DNA from: Trifolium pratense
Lineage: Eukaryota; Streptophyta; Magnoliopsida; Fabales; Fabaceae
Assembly (NCBI RefSeq): GCF_020283565.1
Contig: NC_060064.1
Coordinates: forward strand, 7,988,266-8,052,265
DNA length: 64,000 nt
Direction: 5' to 3'
Shown: positions 24,268-33,799 of the stretch, one piece after another
Layout: each line of letters begins with the position of its first letter
How positions within the stretch are numbered: the stretch's first letter is position 1
Made by a program: the position numbers and the translations under genes
The notes under the pieces: model-generated
Database searches by the model: none
Told to the model about the DNA's origin: nothing
Seen by the model: the letters and a program-made list of their open reading frames with translations, nothing else

Positions 24268-25596
24268 TGGATCGTTTGTTTTGAAAATGTTTCCGATAGA
24301 GGCGTCTTTCATGGATGAGCCATGAGCCCATGACATAGGGCCTCATAAAAATTACAAGGGAGTAGTGTTAGTAAATGAGGAGTATAAAATAAGGGATTGT
24401 GAGTAAAAAAACTTTAGATTCTCTTTATTCTAAAACGAGTGATTTATTACTTACAAAATGTCCTAAAAGAGATTAAAAAAAGTCCTTAGTGCGCACCCCC
24501 AAAAAAAAATCCTGTAATGTTTGGAGAGAAGATCTTTCATTTACAACTTTTTTTTTTTTGTTGCAACCTTTGTATTTTGCCAACTTCATCTATTTTTTCA
24601 TATAGTTATGGATATGACGAATATATTCCTCTTTATATGCATCTCCTCCAACCCTCAAGTCTCTAGTCCCCTTCTAAATTTTCGATGTTACTTCGATCTC
24701 TCTTCTCAAGAATTACCTTGTTACAATTTCTTATATCCAACCATTTTTTCTTGTCTCAAATTATAAAAAAAAAAAAAAAAATCAATTTTTACTTTTTAAG
24801 ATTTACTTTTACTTATTCTAAATAAATGCAATTGCATTTAATTTACTCTCTATCTTCTTTTTCCCAAAATTCACACAATTAAAGTTTGGCCAAAATCAGC
24901 CTCTCTTTTAATGAGACAGATGCTGTTAAGCCATTGCCTGTTTATCGTGGGTTTTTGTCTAGTCCCCCATATTATGTAATTTTCCTCCATTTTTCTTTAG
25001 TTTTTATCTATAAAGGCACCTTTGCCTATTTTATAAAAGAAAAAAAAGTTTGGCCAAAATCTAAATGGGGACTTGAAATAAAAAGAAATGGAACAAATTA
25101 GAGGAGTAAAGTTGCTCAATTTAAATTTCAGAGCCAAAATCACACAATTGATAAATCAGAGGATATAAAATGCAATTAAACCTAATATTAATACCATAGA
25201 GAGGAGTCATATCTTACAATGTATAAACAATTAAATATATGAATTAATTTAAAAATTTGACGTAAAGATTAAAATGACCAATTGGTTAGGTTTGGGTAGG
25301 GGTAATCGTATCCGAACCAATTCAAAAGTAAAACCGTAAATCGATCCAATTCAAACTGAAACCGCAAAAAATCACATTTAGTTTTAACCACACGTATTAT
25401 TTTTCTTCTAAACGGCACATATCATTTTTCTTCTAAACCAGAAAAGTTTGAGGTTTTCATTTCAGAAAATCAAACTAAACCGCAATACCTGTGAGTGTCC
25501 TCGCTTCACAGGTCACAATTTGTGTAAATTTTGCTCCTTTTTTATTTACCCTAATCCTGGATTTACCCCCTTTATGCACAATTAGGTTAATTCACG
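24268..25596. other. Intergenic, no gene seen
   Basis: AT-rich. Phrases at 24880-25130 ('aaagtttggccaaaat', 'gttgctcaatttaaattt') recur loosely near 28500 and 35640, indicating a dispersed repeat of unknown class. A patch at 25285-25500 is rich in AACCG/CGGTT-like words, as is 60674-61006, and may be a related MITE. Confidence 0.45.
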
Positions 25597-27802
25597 ATGG
25601 ATCATGTAATTGCTGGGAGGTTTAAACTGGGAAGGATAATTGGAACCGGGTCTTCTGCGGATATTTATATAGGTTTCTTTCATGTTTCTTATGTTTCTTT
25701 TTGAAATATTAAGGTCCCGTTTGGATTAGCTTATTTTTAAACTTATGCAAACAGCTTATGCAATTTTTATGTATTATTATAAATTTGTCAAGGTAGTTTA
25801 TGATAAAATAGCTTATAAAAATACAATTTTCACCCGTGTGACCTTATAAAATAGCATAAAACCCAATTTATACTACATAAGCCGTTTGCATAAGCCCAAA
25901 AATAAGCTAATTCAAACGGCCCCTAAATGTAATATTTCTTTTTTTGGCATTGTTTTATATTGTTGTTTACAATTGGCTGATCCTTTTTGTATCAGCTGTT
26001 GATATACGAACTAGGGAGGATGTTGCTGTCAAGAAAGATCGTATGTTTAGTTCTCATAAATTTCTTGAGATTGATTAATGTTTTCCTGTTTCTAATTGCA
26101 TGTTTATTATCTTAGCTGTGATTAATGTATAGGATCAAACCACCTTTGATTTACTCTATGGAACATGTATTTTATAGACAGTAAAATTTGTTTGTGTCCA
26201 TTGCAGTGTTCAAGAATTCCATGTTGTAGACATTGTCACTTCTGAAGATCAAGTTATTAGCGTCCTATAGTCTTTTTATCGATGTTATGAGTGTTCCAAA
26301 TCCAATAACAATGCATGTCCTTGGGGAAATAACATTCCCCTCAGTCTCTTTTGTCATCTTTGGGGACAATAGTGGGATCCATCGACACTAATGTAATGGT
26401 ATTCAAGAAATCATGAAGAATGACTTTATGGATTGCAGTGATATTTGAAATGCTAAATTACCTCAAATATGGATATGCAAACTGTGGTTAAAATTTTTGC
26501 CTTTTAGTTTATCTTAGACTGTTCATCATATTCATGATCTTTCTTTTGCCTTGTTTTAAGAAGCTTTTCATATCAGTTAGTGATATTAGTCTGCTTGTGA
26601 TGTTCTATGTTTTTAATTCCTAACCATCATGTCCTCCCCCCGGAAAATTTCCAGGAGCCTTGGAATGCCGAGAATCCACAACTTCACTATGAATCAAAAT
26701 TTTATAAGTTTCTTCAAGGAGGAAGTAAGTCAATGTTGTTATTTCTGTTTACCCATTTTGGTAGTGAAATAGTATTAACTAATAGCTAATGCTAAAGCTT
26801 CTTCACATGGAAATGTGTTTGTTTTCTTGAATTTGGAAGTATAGCCTGATTGATTCATTGATTATCATATTCTTAACTTAATTAGAATCAGAACCATTTA
26901 TCTTAAGCCATGCCCTCAAAGTAGATTTAAGACTGAAAAAGTTTCAGAAAACAGTTGAGATTTTCCTTTTGAGTAACCCAACTCGGTTCCTTATTTGCAG
27001 CCGGGGTACCTCGCCTCAAGTGGTTTGGAGTTGATGGAGACTACAATCTCATGGCAATGGACCTTCTTGGACCTAGTTTGGAAGATCTGTTCAATTATTG
27101 CGACAGGAAATGGACCTTCTAGGACGACAATCAAACAAGGTATAACTTTTATAGTTTTTCACCGAATCCCTATGTTTTTATATTTTAAGAGGGAATGCTA
27201 ATGTTTTACTCCAGTTCTTTTAGGTTTTAACTTTATTTCAGGTCTACATTATCGACTATGGTCTCGCCAAACATTTCAGAGATCTTCGGACTCATGAGCA
27301 CATACCATATCAGTAAATTTTGTCTCCGCCACTATTTCAAGATATTACGATGTTATAGAAAAACACTCTTTGTGGAAGATCCAACCTTTTGTTTCCATAT
27401 TAATTGCACATGTTTTCCTTGTATTTTAAGCATTTACAACAATTTGATACATATTCTGACATTTTTCAAGTAGATATTTTACTCTATTAACAAGAACAGT
27501 GATAATTGACATTACTGTAAATTATCTAGTACAATCTGCACCTTAAGTATCTAACGTGGGAAATAATTTATTTTCCTTGTCATGACATGGTTTCAGGTCT
27601 ACTTTGTCTATTGTCTGTTTTCTTATTCCAGTACCAAAACTGCTATATACTGTGATCCGCGATTGACAACGCCGACTTGTTTGTTTGGATTTTGCTTTCT
27701 AGTAGAGGTCACTCACTATATTTTTGTTCTAATAACAGCGTGACAGTGGCGAGGCGGCTATGAATGCAGGGCCATCTGGTAGTCCTCCATCTGCTGCATA
27801 GA
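25597..27802 (+). pseudogene. Casein kinase I-like pseudogene, catalytic loop lost
   Basis: Exon remnants match plant casein kinase 1 (Ser/Thr kinase) in order. 25597-25672 encodes MDHVIAGRFKLGRIIGTGSS (glycine loop). 25996-26040 has the VAVK lysine. 26655-26724 has NPQLHYESKFYKFLQGG. 27001 onward has [16 protein letters not shown] and [16 protein letters not shown]. 27242 to about 27310 has [20 protein letters not shown]. The last piece, 27739-27802, could encode a short Ser/Pro-rich tail. At about 27117-27121 the sequence jumps from 'RKWTF' to 'LGRQSNK', skipping the ~35 residues that carry HRDIKPDN, and the join shifts the frame to a TAG. The exons for most of the C-lobe are also missing, and exon 2 has lost the usual residues after VK. 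Introns remain, so this is a decayed gene duplicate, not a processed copy. Confidence 0.9.
25713..25923. mobile_element. Tourist-like MITE in the kinase pseudogene intron
   Basis: Inverted ends GGTCCCGTTTGGATTAGC and, in reverse, GGGGCCGTTTGAATTAGC, continuing into AAACTTATGCAAACAGCTTATGC. It is flanked by TAA on both sides (25710-25712 and 25924-25926), as in PIF/Harbinger MITEs. Related copies are at 42254-42464 and 60049-60375, with a fragment near 35218. Confidence 0.75.
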
Positions 27803-28665
27803 GAATTTAACCTGTGTATGAGACCAAACAGCCAACAAGGTGGAATTTCTCCCCCTTCCTAAGACATGCTGTAGAGAGAACTCTGTTTTAATTTCTCCTC
27901 CTTACTAGATACATGTTTTATTCTCAAGAAGAAAAAAATATTGGATAAAACTAGAGTTGTAGTTCATAGTGCATTTATTTTATATGGCATTTTCTAAAAC
28001 CTTTCCAATTACTTCTATAATTTAAAAATGGTGTTAAACAATGAAAAATTGTTTGGTGAATCAAATTTTTTATTCCTTGGTAGTAGTAATATATTTTCTC
28101 ATTGGACTCTTCGGGTAACCCACTATCCAACCCAATCCAACCCGAAAATTAGTGGGTTTACCCAACCCGGCCCGATGTTATAACGGATGGTTATTTTACC
28201 AGACCCAATCTGAAGTAGCTTATGTGGTTTAGGTTTTGTTTTTAGCCAAACCCAACCCAATCCGGCCCACGTACACCCGATTATATTCAATCTTCAATCT
28301 TCATTGATTTTTACTTCACTTTTCGGTTTTCGCATACTGTCTTTTAATTTGCCTACTTTATATTGGATCCGAATTGGGCAAAAAAAAAACAGCCACCACA
28401 CAGGCGAATGTAAAATTCTTTCTCCTCCACCTAACGACGCATTGTGTTTTGCTTATTTTGGCCAAAATATGCACGGGGGTGGTAAATTAGAAAAAGGTAA
28501 AATTGAGGTGTCTTCTATCTAAATTGCTCATTTTAAATTAAAGGAAAAATCGTACAATTGTAATATTTGAGGACTCAAAAGTAAAATTAAACCTTTTATT
28601 AAACCAAAATGCTACTGAGGCACAAGAAATGTCAAATTCAGCAAAACATATGTATTTTTTTGACG
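27803..28665. other. Intergenic, no gene seen
   Basis: A patch at 28110-28280 is rich in AACCC/GGGTT words and looks like low-complexity repeat sequence. The stretch at 28460-28610 resembles one at 25060-25190. No gene signal was seen. Confidence 0.5.
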
Positions 28666-28674
28666 ATAAAATAA

Positions 28675-28934
28675 GGCTTAATTAATAAAATGGTCCCTTA
28701 AAGACATTTTTGATTTCAGATTGGTCCCTTAAAGAAAAAAAGGTTCAAATAGGTCACTTAAAGAAAAAAAAAGTCCGAATAGGTCCCTTAAGGACCAAAC
28801 TGATTAACGGATATGTCTTTAAGGTACCTATTCGGACCTTTTTTTCTTTAAGGGACCTATTTGAACCTTTTTTTCTTTAAGGGACCAATCTAAAACCAAA
28901 AATGTCTTTAAGGGACCATTTTATTAATTAAGCC
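28675..28934. mobile_element. Mutator-like fold-back MITE with 9-bp TSD
   Basis: A 260-bp near-perfect hairpin. The left arm starts GGCTTAATTAATAAAATGGTC and the right arm ends in its reverse complement. Arms are about 115 bp and carry repeated GGTCCCTTAAAG units. Flanks are the 9-bp duplication ATAAAATAA at 28666-28674 and 28935-28943. Arm identity is high, so the insertion may be recent. Confidence 0.88.
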
Positions 28935-28958
28935 ATAAAATAAACTTTCATTCATTCA

Positions 28959-29286
28959 TATGTATTCATTCATATTTTACTTTTTAGCATGAAGAACTTT
29001 TTTTTGGATTCTTATGGGCCAATCACTTTTGATTCGAGATCGGAAGTTAGTGTCGATCTAGTGGCAACTTTGGGGCTGGGTTGGTGTCTTTGATGGCCTG
29101 AAATCTGAGGGGTGTCTTTCTGATTTTGGGATTAGGAGGTGGACCTCTATTAGGTGGTTTGGTTTTTGTTGTTTATTTTTGGCGTTCCGCATATATACGA
29201 CACCCTATTATGTAGTTGCTTTTTTACCGGTCTCTGTTCGCCTTATGCAGAGACTTGGTTAATAATATATTCGCTGTTCAAAAAAA
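28959..29286 (+). mobile_element. 5'-truncated LINE tail
   Basis: The 3' end of a non-LTR retrotransposon. Phrases such as TTGGTGTCTTTGATGGCC, TCTATTAGGTGG, TTCCGCATATATACGACACC and TTACCGGTCTCTGTTCG match, in order, the antisense LINE tail at 40284-40508. It ends in an A run. ATTCATATG occurs both before (about 28950) and after (about 29287), a possible 9-bp duplication. Confidence 0.6.
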
Positions 29287-29819
29287 ATTCATATGCTAAG
29301 ATAACAACAATACAAGAGATCAAGATAGTTAAATATTCAATAGAGATAGTATAAAACTTTCTACCGAAAATCACTTTTTTTTTCTCATATTATAAAACAA
29401 AAAAGACCAATTTATATTATTTTTAAGATTTATTTTTACTTATAACTTATTCTCATGAAATTTGCATTTAATTTACCCTCTCTCTTCTTTTTTTCATAAT
29501 CAATAATCAGTAAAAAAAAAAATTATATCTTCCGATGAAAGTTTAAAAACAACACAAAAAGTCATACTTCAAATTATTATATTTTATTTTCCGTGTGAAT
29601 TTTTGTTTTTGTTTAAGGGATTGAGGGAGTATTAATTATTATCATCATAAATTTAAAGTGAAAAATAATTGATTTGTATTTGATAAAAGCAATATTAATT
29701 CTTGACAAAGAAGCAATATTAATTAAAGGACATATTTTGATTTGAGTTTGTATTAAAAATTGAAAGAGTAACCAATCATGTTCTAATAGTAAGAGTATTA
29801 GTTCTCTTAAGTATGTTGT

Positions 29820-29980
29820 GAAAGTATCAATAGTTAGTTGTTTCAATGATGATTGACGCTAAACTTGTTAGGGAGGACCACAGTTCGATCCCCCGCAACT
29901 GCGATCGGAAAGGGGCTGAAACCACTTGATGTCAGAACTGACTCTCAAACCAGATTAAACCGGTGGTGAAAACAAAAAAA
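29820..29980 (+). mobile_element. tRNA-derived SINE, second copy
   Basis: Same family as 4624-4773: TAGTTGTTTCAATGATGATT at the A-box region, CAGTTCGATCCCC at the B box, then ACCACTTGATGTCAGAACTG and an A-rich tail. AAGTATGTTGT flanks it at 29809-29819 and 29981-29991. The 5' end carries a few extra bases or an imprecise start. Confidence 0.75.
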
Positions 29981-29991
29981 AAGTATGTTGT

Positions 29992-31500
29992 TAGAGTTTA
30001 ATTTCTAACTCATACTTATGACCTGTGAAGAAAATCCGATTGAAAGGAGATAACACAACTAATATGCCCCACATGATTTACCGACGGAGATTGGTCATCA
30101 TTAACGATTGTAAAATTTTTTTACCAATATCATGGTAACAAAAAAAATTAGAATTTTTTTTTGTTACCATGATATCGGTACGAAGTTTCCACTGTTCCTC
30201 TTTCAACCAAATTTTTTTCATACACATGAGTCAGAAATCGAACTTCTGACTACGTGCTTAAGGGACCAAAACTCTTACCACTTGCACCAGTTCATTGTTG
30301 ATTTGAATTTTTTTTTTTAACAAATAGGTTCCTTTTTATATTTATTTATTTATTTATGTTTTATACTTTGGTTAAAAAAAAAATTATGTTTTATACTAAC
30401 AAATCTAGCTCTTTAAGCCGATAGGTTTGGTTAGCAAAAACAGAACACATACACACCCACGATGCTGTTCTGTTCTGTTTTCCTCTCTGTCTGTGTTGGC
30501 ATTTTATTTGTGCATTCGTGTCGGTTATATCATGCAGAATCCCTATTTGAACGCCAACATCTACTCCACTCAATTCAATCCTGTTCTTTTTCAACATAAT
30601 AAAAAAACATGTTCAACTGCTACTTAGGTTTTTTGACTGGAACTATTTTCGTGGAAACATTATCGTCTAGTCAGTTACATGGCTTTTTTATTTATTTATT
30701 TATTTATCATGTTTTTTGTTCCTTTTTTCTGCCGCAGACACAGACACTTCTGTCTCTCATACTCTCAACCCTACTCCATTATTCAACTCTCTCTTCATTT
30801 TCATTTTTTTAAAAGGTTCTTATATTTTACTATTTTCATAATTACTATTACATTCTTTGTTTACTTTCTCTTTTAGTGTTTCAGCTACCTCACATGGTGA
30901 ATCTGTTACATTTTTGTTTTTTTAGTTTGATTGTCAAAATTTATGATTGTTGCAATTTTGTGCTATGAAGCACAGACACGATGATAGTTATAATTATATT
31001 GAATTATGTCATTTTTTTTTAAACTATTATCTTATTATCTGTGTTGACACGTCAGTGTTCGAATGTGTCCCGCGTCAGTATTTGTGTTTCACCATGAGAT
31101 ATTACTTTGTTGGGGATTTATAGGAATTATTGTTGTTTGAGTTTTCTATGATTTCTTGTGGACAAGTAGCCCTAATTCTTGTGTTTTTTTTTTTGTTTTG
31201 TTTTGAACATATATGAGAAATTTACTGTGGTGGGAATTTATAGGAATTATTGTTGGGGGTTTCTATGACTTCTTGAAGAAAAGTAGCATTGATTATGCAA
31301 TGAACCTATAAAAGTGAAATTTACTTATAAAATGTCAGGGAGTGAGTATGCATTTCAGGTAAGAAATTCATAAAAGAAATTATAGCTAAAATGAACTTTA
31401 CATGTACTTGAAATGTGAGGGAAATATTTTAAAAGAAAAATGCATGCCCTATCATTCTTGATTTTGTTTTTGTGCTATGTATAATTAGAAAAATATTTAT
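29992..31500. other. ARF upstream region and intergenic DNA
   Basis: A degraded antisense tRNA-like SINE may lie at 30215-30300 (TCGAACTTCTGACTACGTG). A weak GAAGCAC-family repeat is at 30964-31091. Pyrimidine-rich stretches at 30460-30520 and 30750-30870 could be part of the ARF leader. A splice acceptor (TTATTACAG, ending 31505) lies 9 nt before the ARF ATG, so a 5' UTR intron is likely, but its donor could not be placed. Confidence 0.45.
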
Positions 31501-31514
31501 TACAGGAAGTGACA

Positions 31515-33799
31515 ATGAAAGCAAAAAGAAAAGGTGGCAATCTAGGTCTAAATGAGATGAATAAGGAGTCAAAGACGAAAATGAGAGATTTGAACAGGGG
31601 TGTGGATCCTCAGCTATGGCATGCCATTGCTGGAGGAATGGTGCAAATGCCAGAAGTTAACTCTAAGATCTTCTACTTTCCTCAAGGTCACGCCGAGCAT
31701 GCATGTGAGCTAGTGAATTTCAGTGCTCACTCCATAATTCCGCACAAAATTCCGTCTTTAATTCCATGTAGAGTTGAATCTATCAAATATATGGCTGATC
31801 CTGAGACAGATGAGGTGTTTGCAAAACTCAGGCTTGTTCCTCTGCATATTAGCCAGGTTCGTTTTGACGACGATGATGATGGTGTTGGTGGCATTGGCGT
31901 GTCTGAAACTAAGGATAAACATCAATGTTTTGCGAAAACCTTGACACAATCTGATTCAAACAATGGTGGTGGGTTTTCGTGTCCTAGACACTGTGCTGAA
32001 ACACTTTTTCCTAGTTTAGACTATTCAGGTAACCCTCCTTCTCAGGACATTTATCCCAAAGACGTTCATGGCGAAATATGGCCTTTCAAACACGTTTATA
32101 GGGGCACGCCAAAGCGGCATCTGTTGACAACTGGGTGGAGCCCTTTTGTTAGTGACAAGAAAATTGTTTCCGGGGATTCCATTGTGTTTGTAAGAACTGA
32201 AAATGGTGATCTTCATGTCGGACTTCGGAGGGCTAAAAGGAAAAGGGATGTTAGACCTGATCCTTCGTCAGAGATGAAACCTGGCAGTGGAATTGGAATT
32301 CGTCCTGATTTACCTTACGGAGTATTTACATCGTATTCGGGAGAAGAAAATAATAAACTTCGAAGAAATGGTAAAGGCAATGGATTGAGAATAAGTGATG
32401 GGATGATGGGTAGAGGGAAAGTGAAAGCTCAAGAAGTTATTGAAGCAGTAAAACGTGGTACTAATATGGAGCCGTTTGATGTTGTTTACTATCCTCGAGC
32501 AGGTACTCCCGAGTTCTTTGTGAAAATTTCTTTAATTGGAAAAGCACTTCAGATTAGGTGGTGTCATGGAATGCGATTCAAGATGGCCATCGAAACTGAG
32601 GACTCGACGAGGATAAGTTGGTTTGTCGGAACTGTTGTTTCTGTTCAGGCTTCTGATCCAGCATGGCCTGAATCTTTTTGGAGATTTCTCCAGGTATAGT
32701 CATGTTTACTACTCTTATATACCATCTATGTTGCTATATATAGAATTTCGCTGGTTGGATCACCTGTTAGAGTATCAAATTTGTCGACAATTAATATTGT
32801 TTTGCAAGCTTACCATTCAGAAACAGTGGAACATTGCTGTTACTGATAAAACTGTTAGAAGAGGTTATGAAGCACGGACACTGACACGTAGACGCCGATA
32901 ATAATTTGAAAAAAGACATAATTCAATGTAATCATATGTGTCGGTGTCGGACACCGACATGTGTCCGACACGGAACACACCTAATCCGAGGAGTGTCTGT
33001 GCTTCATAAGAGAATTAGCTTAGTACTGATGAATTTCACATTGTCCTTGTTTTTTGTGTGTGTGCATATTACTTAACAGTAGGTCATTTTGAATTTTGTT
33101 TCGGCTTTGAATAATCTTCTGATATATCACACTTTTTAGGTTGAATGGGATGAACCGGAGTTACTTAAAAATTTGAAAAGGGTGAATCCGTGGCAAGTTG
33201 AAATAGTATCGAACATGCCTTCGATCCCTCTTTCCCCTTACGTACCACCAAGGAAGAAATTGAGATTGCCTCAACACCCAAATTATCCCCTTGATGGCCA
33301 ATTTTCGATGCCAACTTTTCCGAACAACTTTCTAAGTCCCAATATTCCAATTTTTCATTTACCCGGAACTACTCCTGTCGGCATGCAGGGAGCCAGGCAT
33401 CCTCATTTCAGTTTTTCCTCATCAGACTTTCACCTCAATAAATTTCCATTAGGTCTCTTTAAGCCTAGTTTCCAACAGCCGTTTAATCATACTGCTACAA
33501 CATCGATGACGGTCCCTTATAATAACACAATGTTGCAAAAGCCAACCACAAGTGAGAATGCTTCGTGCCCGCTAACTTCTACACAATCTTCAGAGAAATC
33601 AGATCATGTGAAGCCCTCACATCTCATGCTTTTTGGCCAAAAAATTACCATCGAGAATAAAATTTCTTCGAATACAACTGCTGACGCTGGAAATGAAAGT
33701 ATCGAGAAGAAAATGACTAATAACTTTTCCGATCTTCATCTACAAGGCCTGCCGAAATGTTCCTCTGGTGAGAGATTCGAGTTGAATCATAAGAATTAA
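31515..33799 (+). CDS. ARF: Auxin response factor, ARF10/16/17 clade, PB1-less, miR160 target
   Basis: Nuclear B3-type transcription factor that binds auxin-response elements; this clade acts mainly as repressors. Two coding exons, 31515-32693 and 33140-33799, join V-E-W-D-E-P-E across a GT-AG intron, giving 612 aa. An N-terminal dimerisation part starts at DPQLWHAIAGGMVQMP. The B3 domain begins near residue 138 (CFAKTLTQSDSNNGGGF) and includes RGTPKRHLLTTGWS and GDSIVFVR. The Auxin_resp domain covers about 305-400 (EPFDVVYYPRAG to RVNPWQVEI). The middle region is Ser/Pro/Phe-rich. The C-terminal PB1 (III/IV) domain is absent, and no PB1 coding was seen downstream to about 34300. The ATG at 31515 is chosen because an upstream in-frame codon at 31509 is GTG; ATGs at 31554 or 31581 remain possible. 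The B3 middle resembles ARF10/16, while the missing PB1 resembles ARF17, so no exact orthologue is claimed. Confidence 0.94.
32865..33009. mobile_element. MITE in the ARF intron (GAAGCACGGACAC family)
   Basis: Inverted ends TTATGAAGCACGGACA and TGTCTGTGCTTCATAA, with an internal palindrome GTGTCGGACACCGACATG. It is about 145 bp and makes up a third of the 446-bp intron. Related to the element in LOG intron 4. Confidence 0.7.
33379..33399 (+). promoter_or_regulatory. miR160 target site in ARF coding sequence
   Basis: The 21-nt site matches the complement of conserved plant miR160 except at its two most tolerant positions: the first base (opposite miRNA nt 21) and one G:U pair (opposite nt 15). 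Pairing at the cleavage positions 10-11 is perfect. It encodes V-G-M-Q-G-A-R-H (residues 473-480), the usual place in ARF10/16/17 proteins, so the mRNA is expected to be cut by miR160-guided AGO1. Confidence 0.93.

Noticed and set aside
30391..30627. Overlapping ORFs upstream of the ARF
   Set aside because: Two frames on opposite strands cover the same GC-richer leader-like stretch. They probably reflect transcribed leader sequence, not proteins.
31509..31514. Upstream start of the ARF at a GTG codon
   Set aside because: Plant nuclear genes start at ATG; the first in-frame ATG is at 31515.
32025..32216. - strand ORFs within ARF exon 1 (also 31758-31949)
   Set aside because: Antisense shadows of the B3-domain coding sequence.
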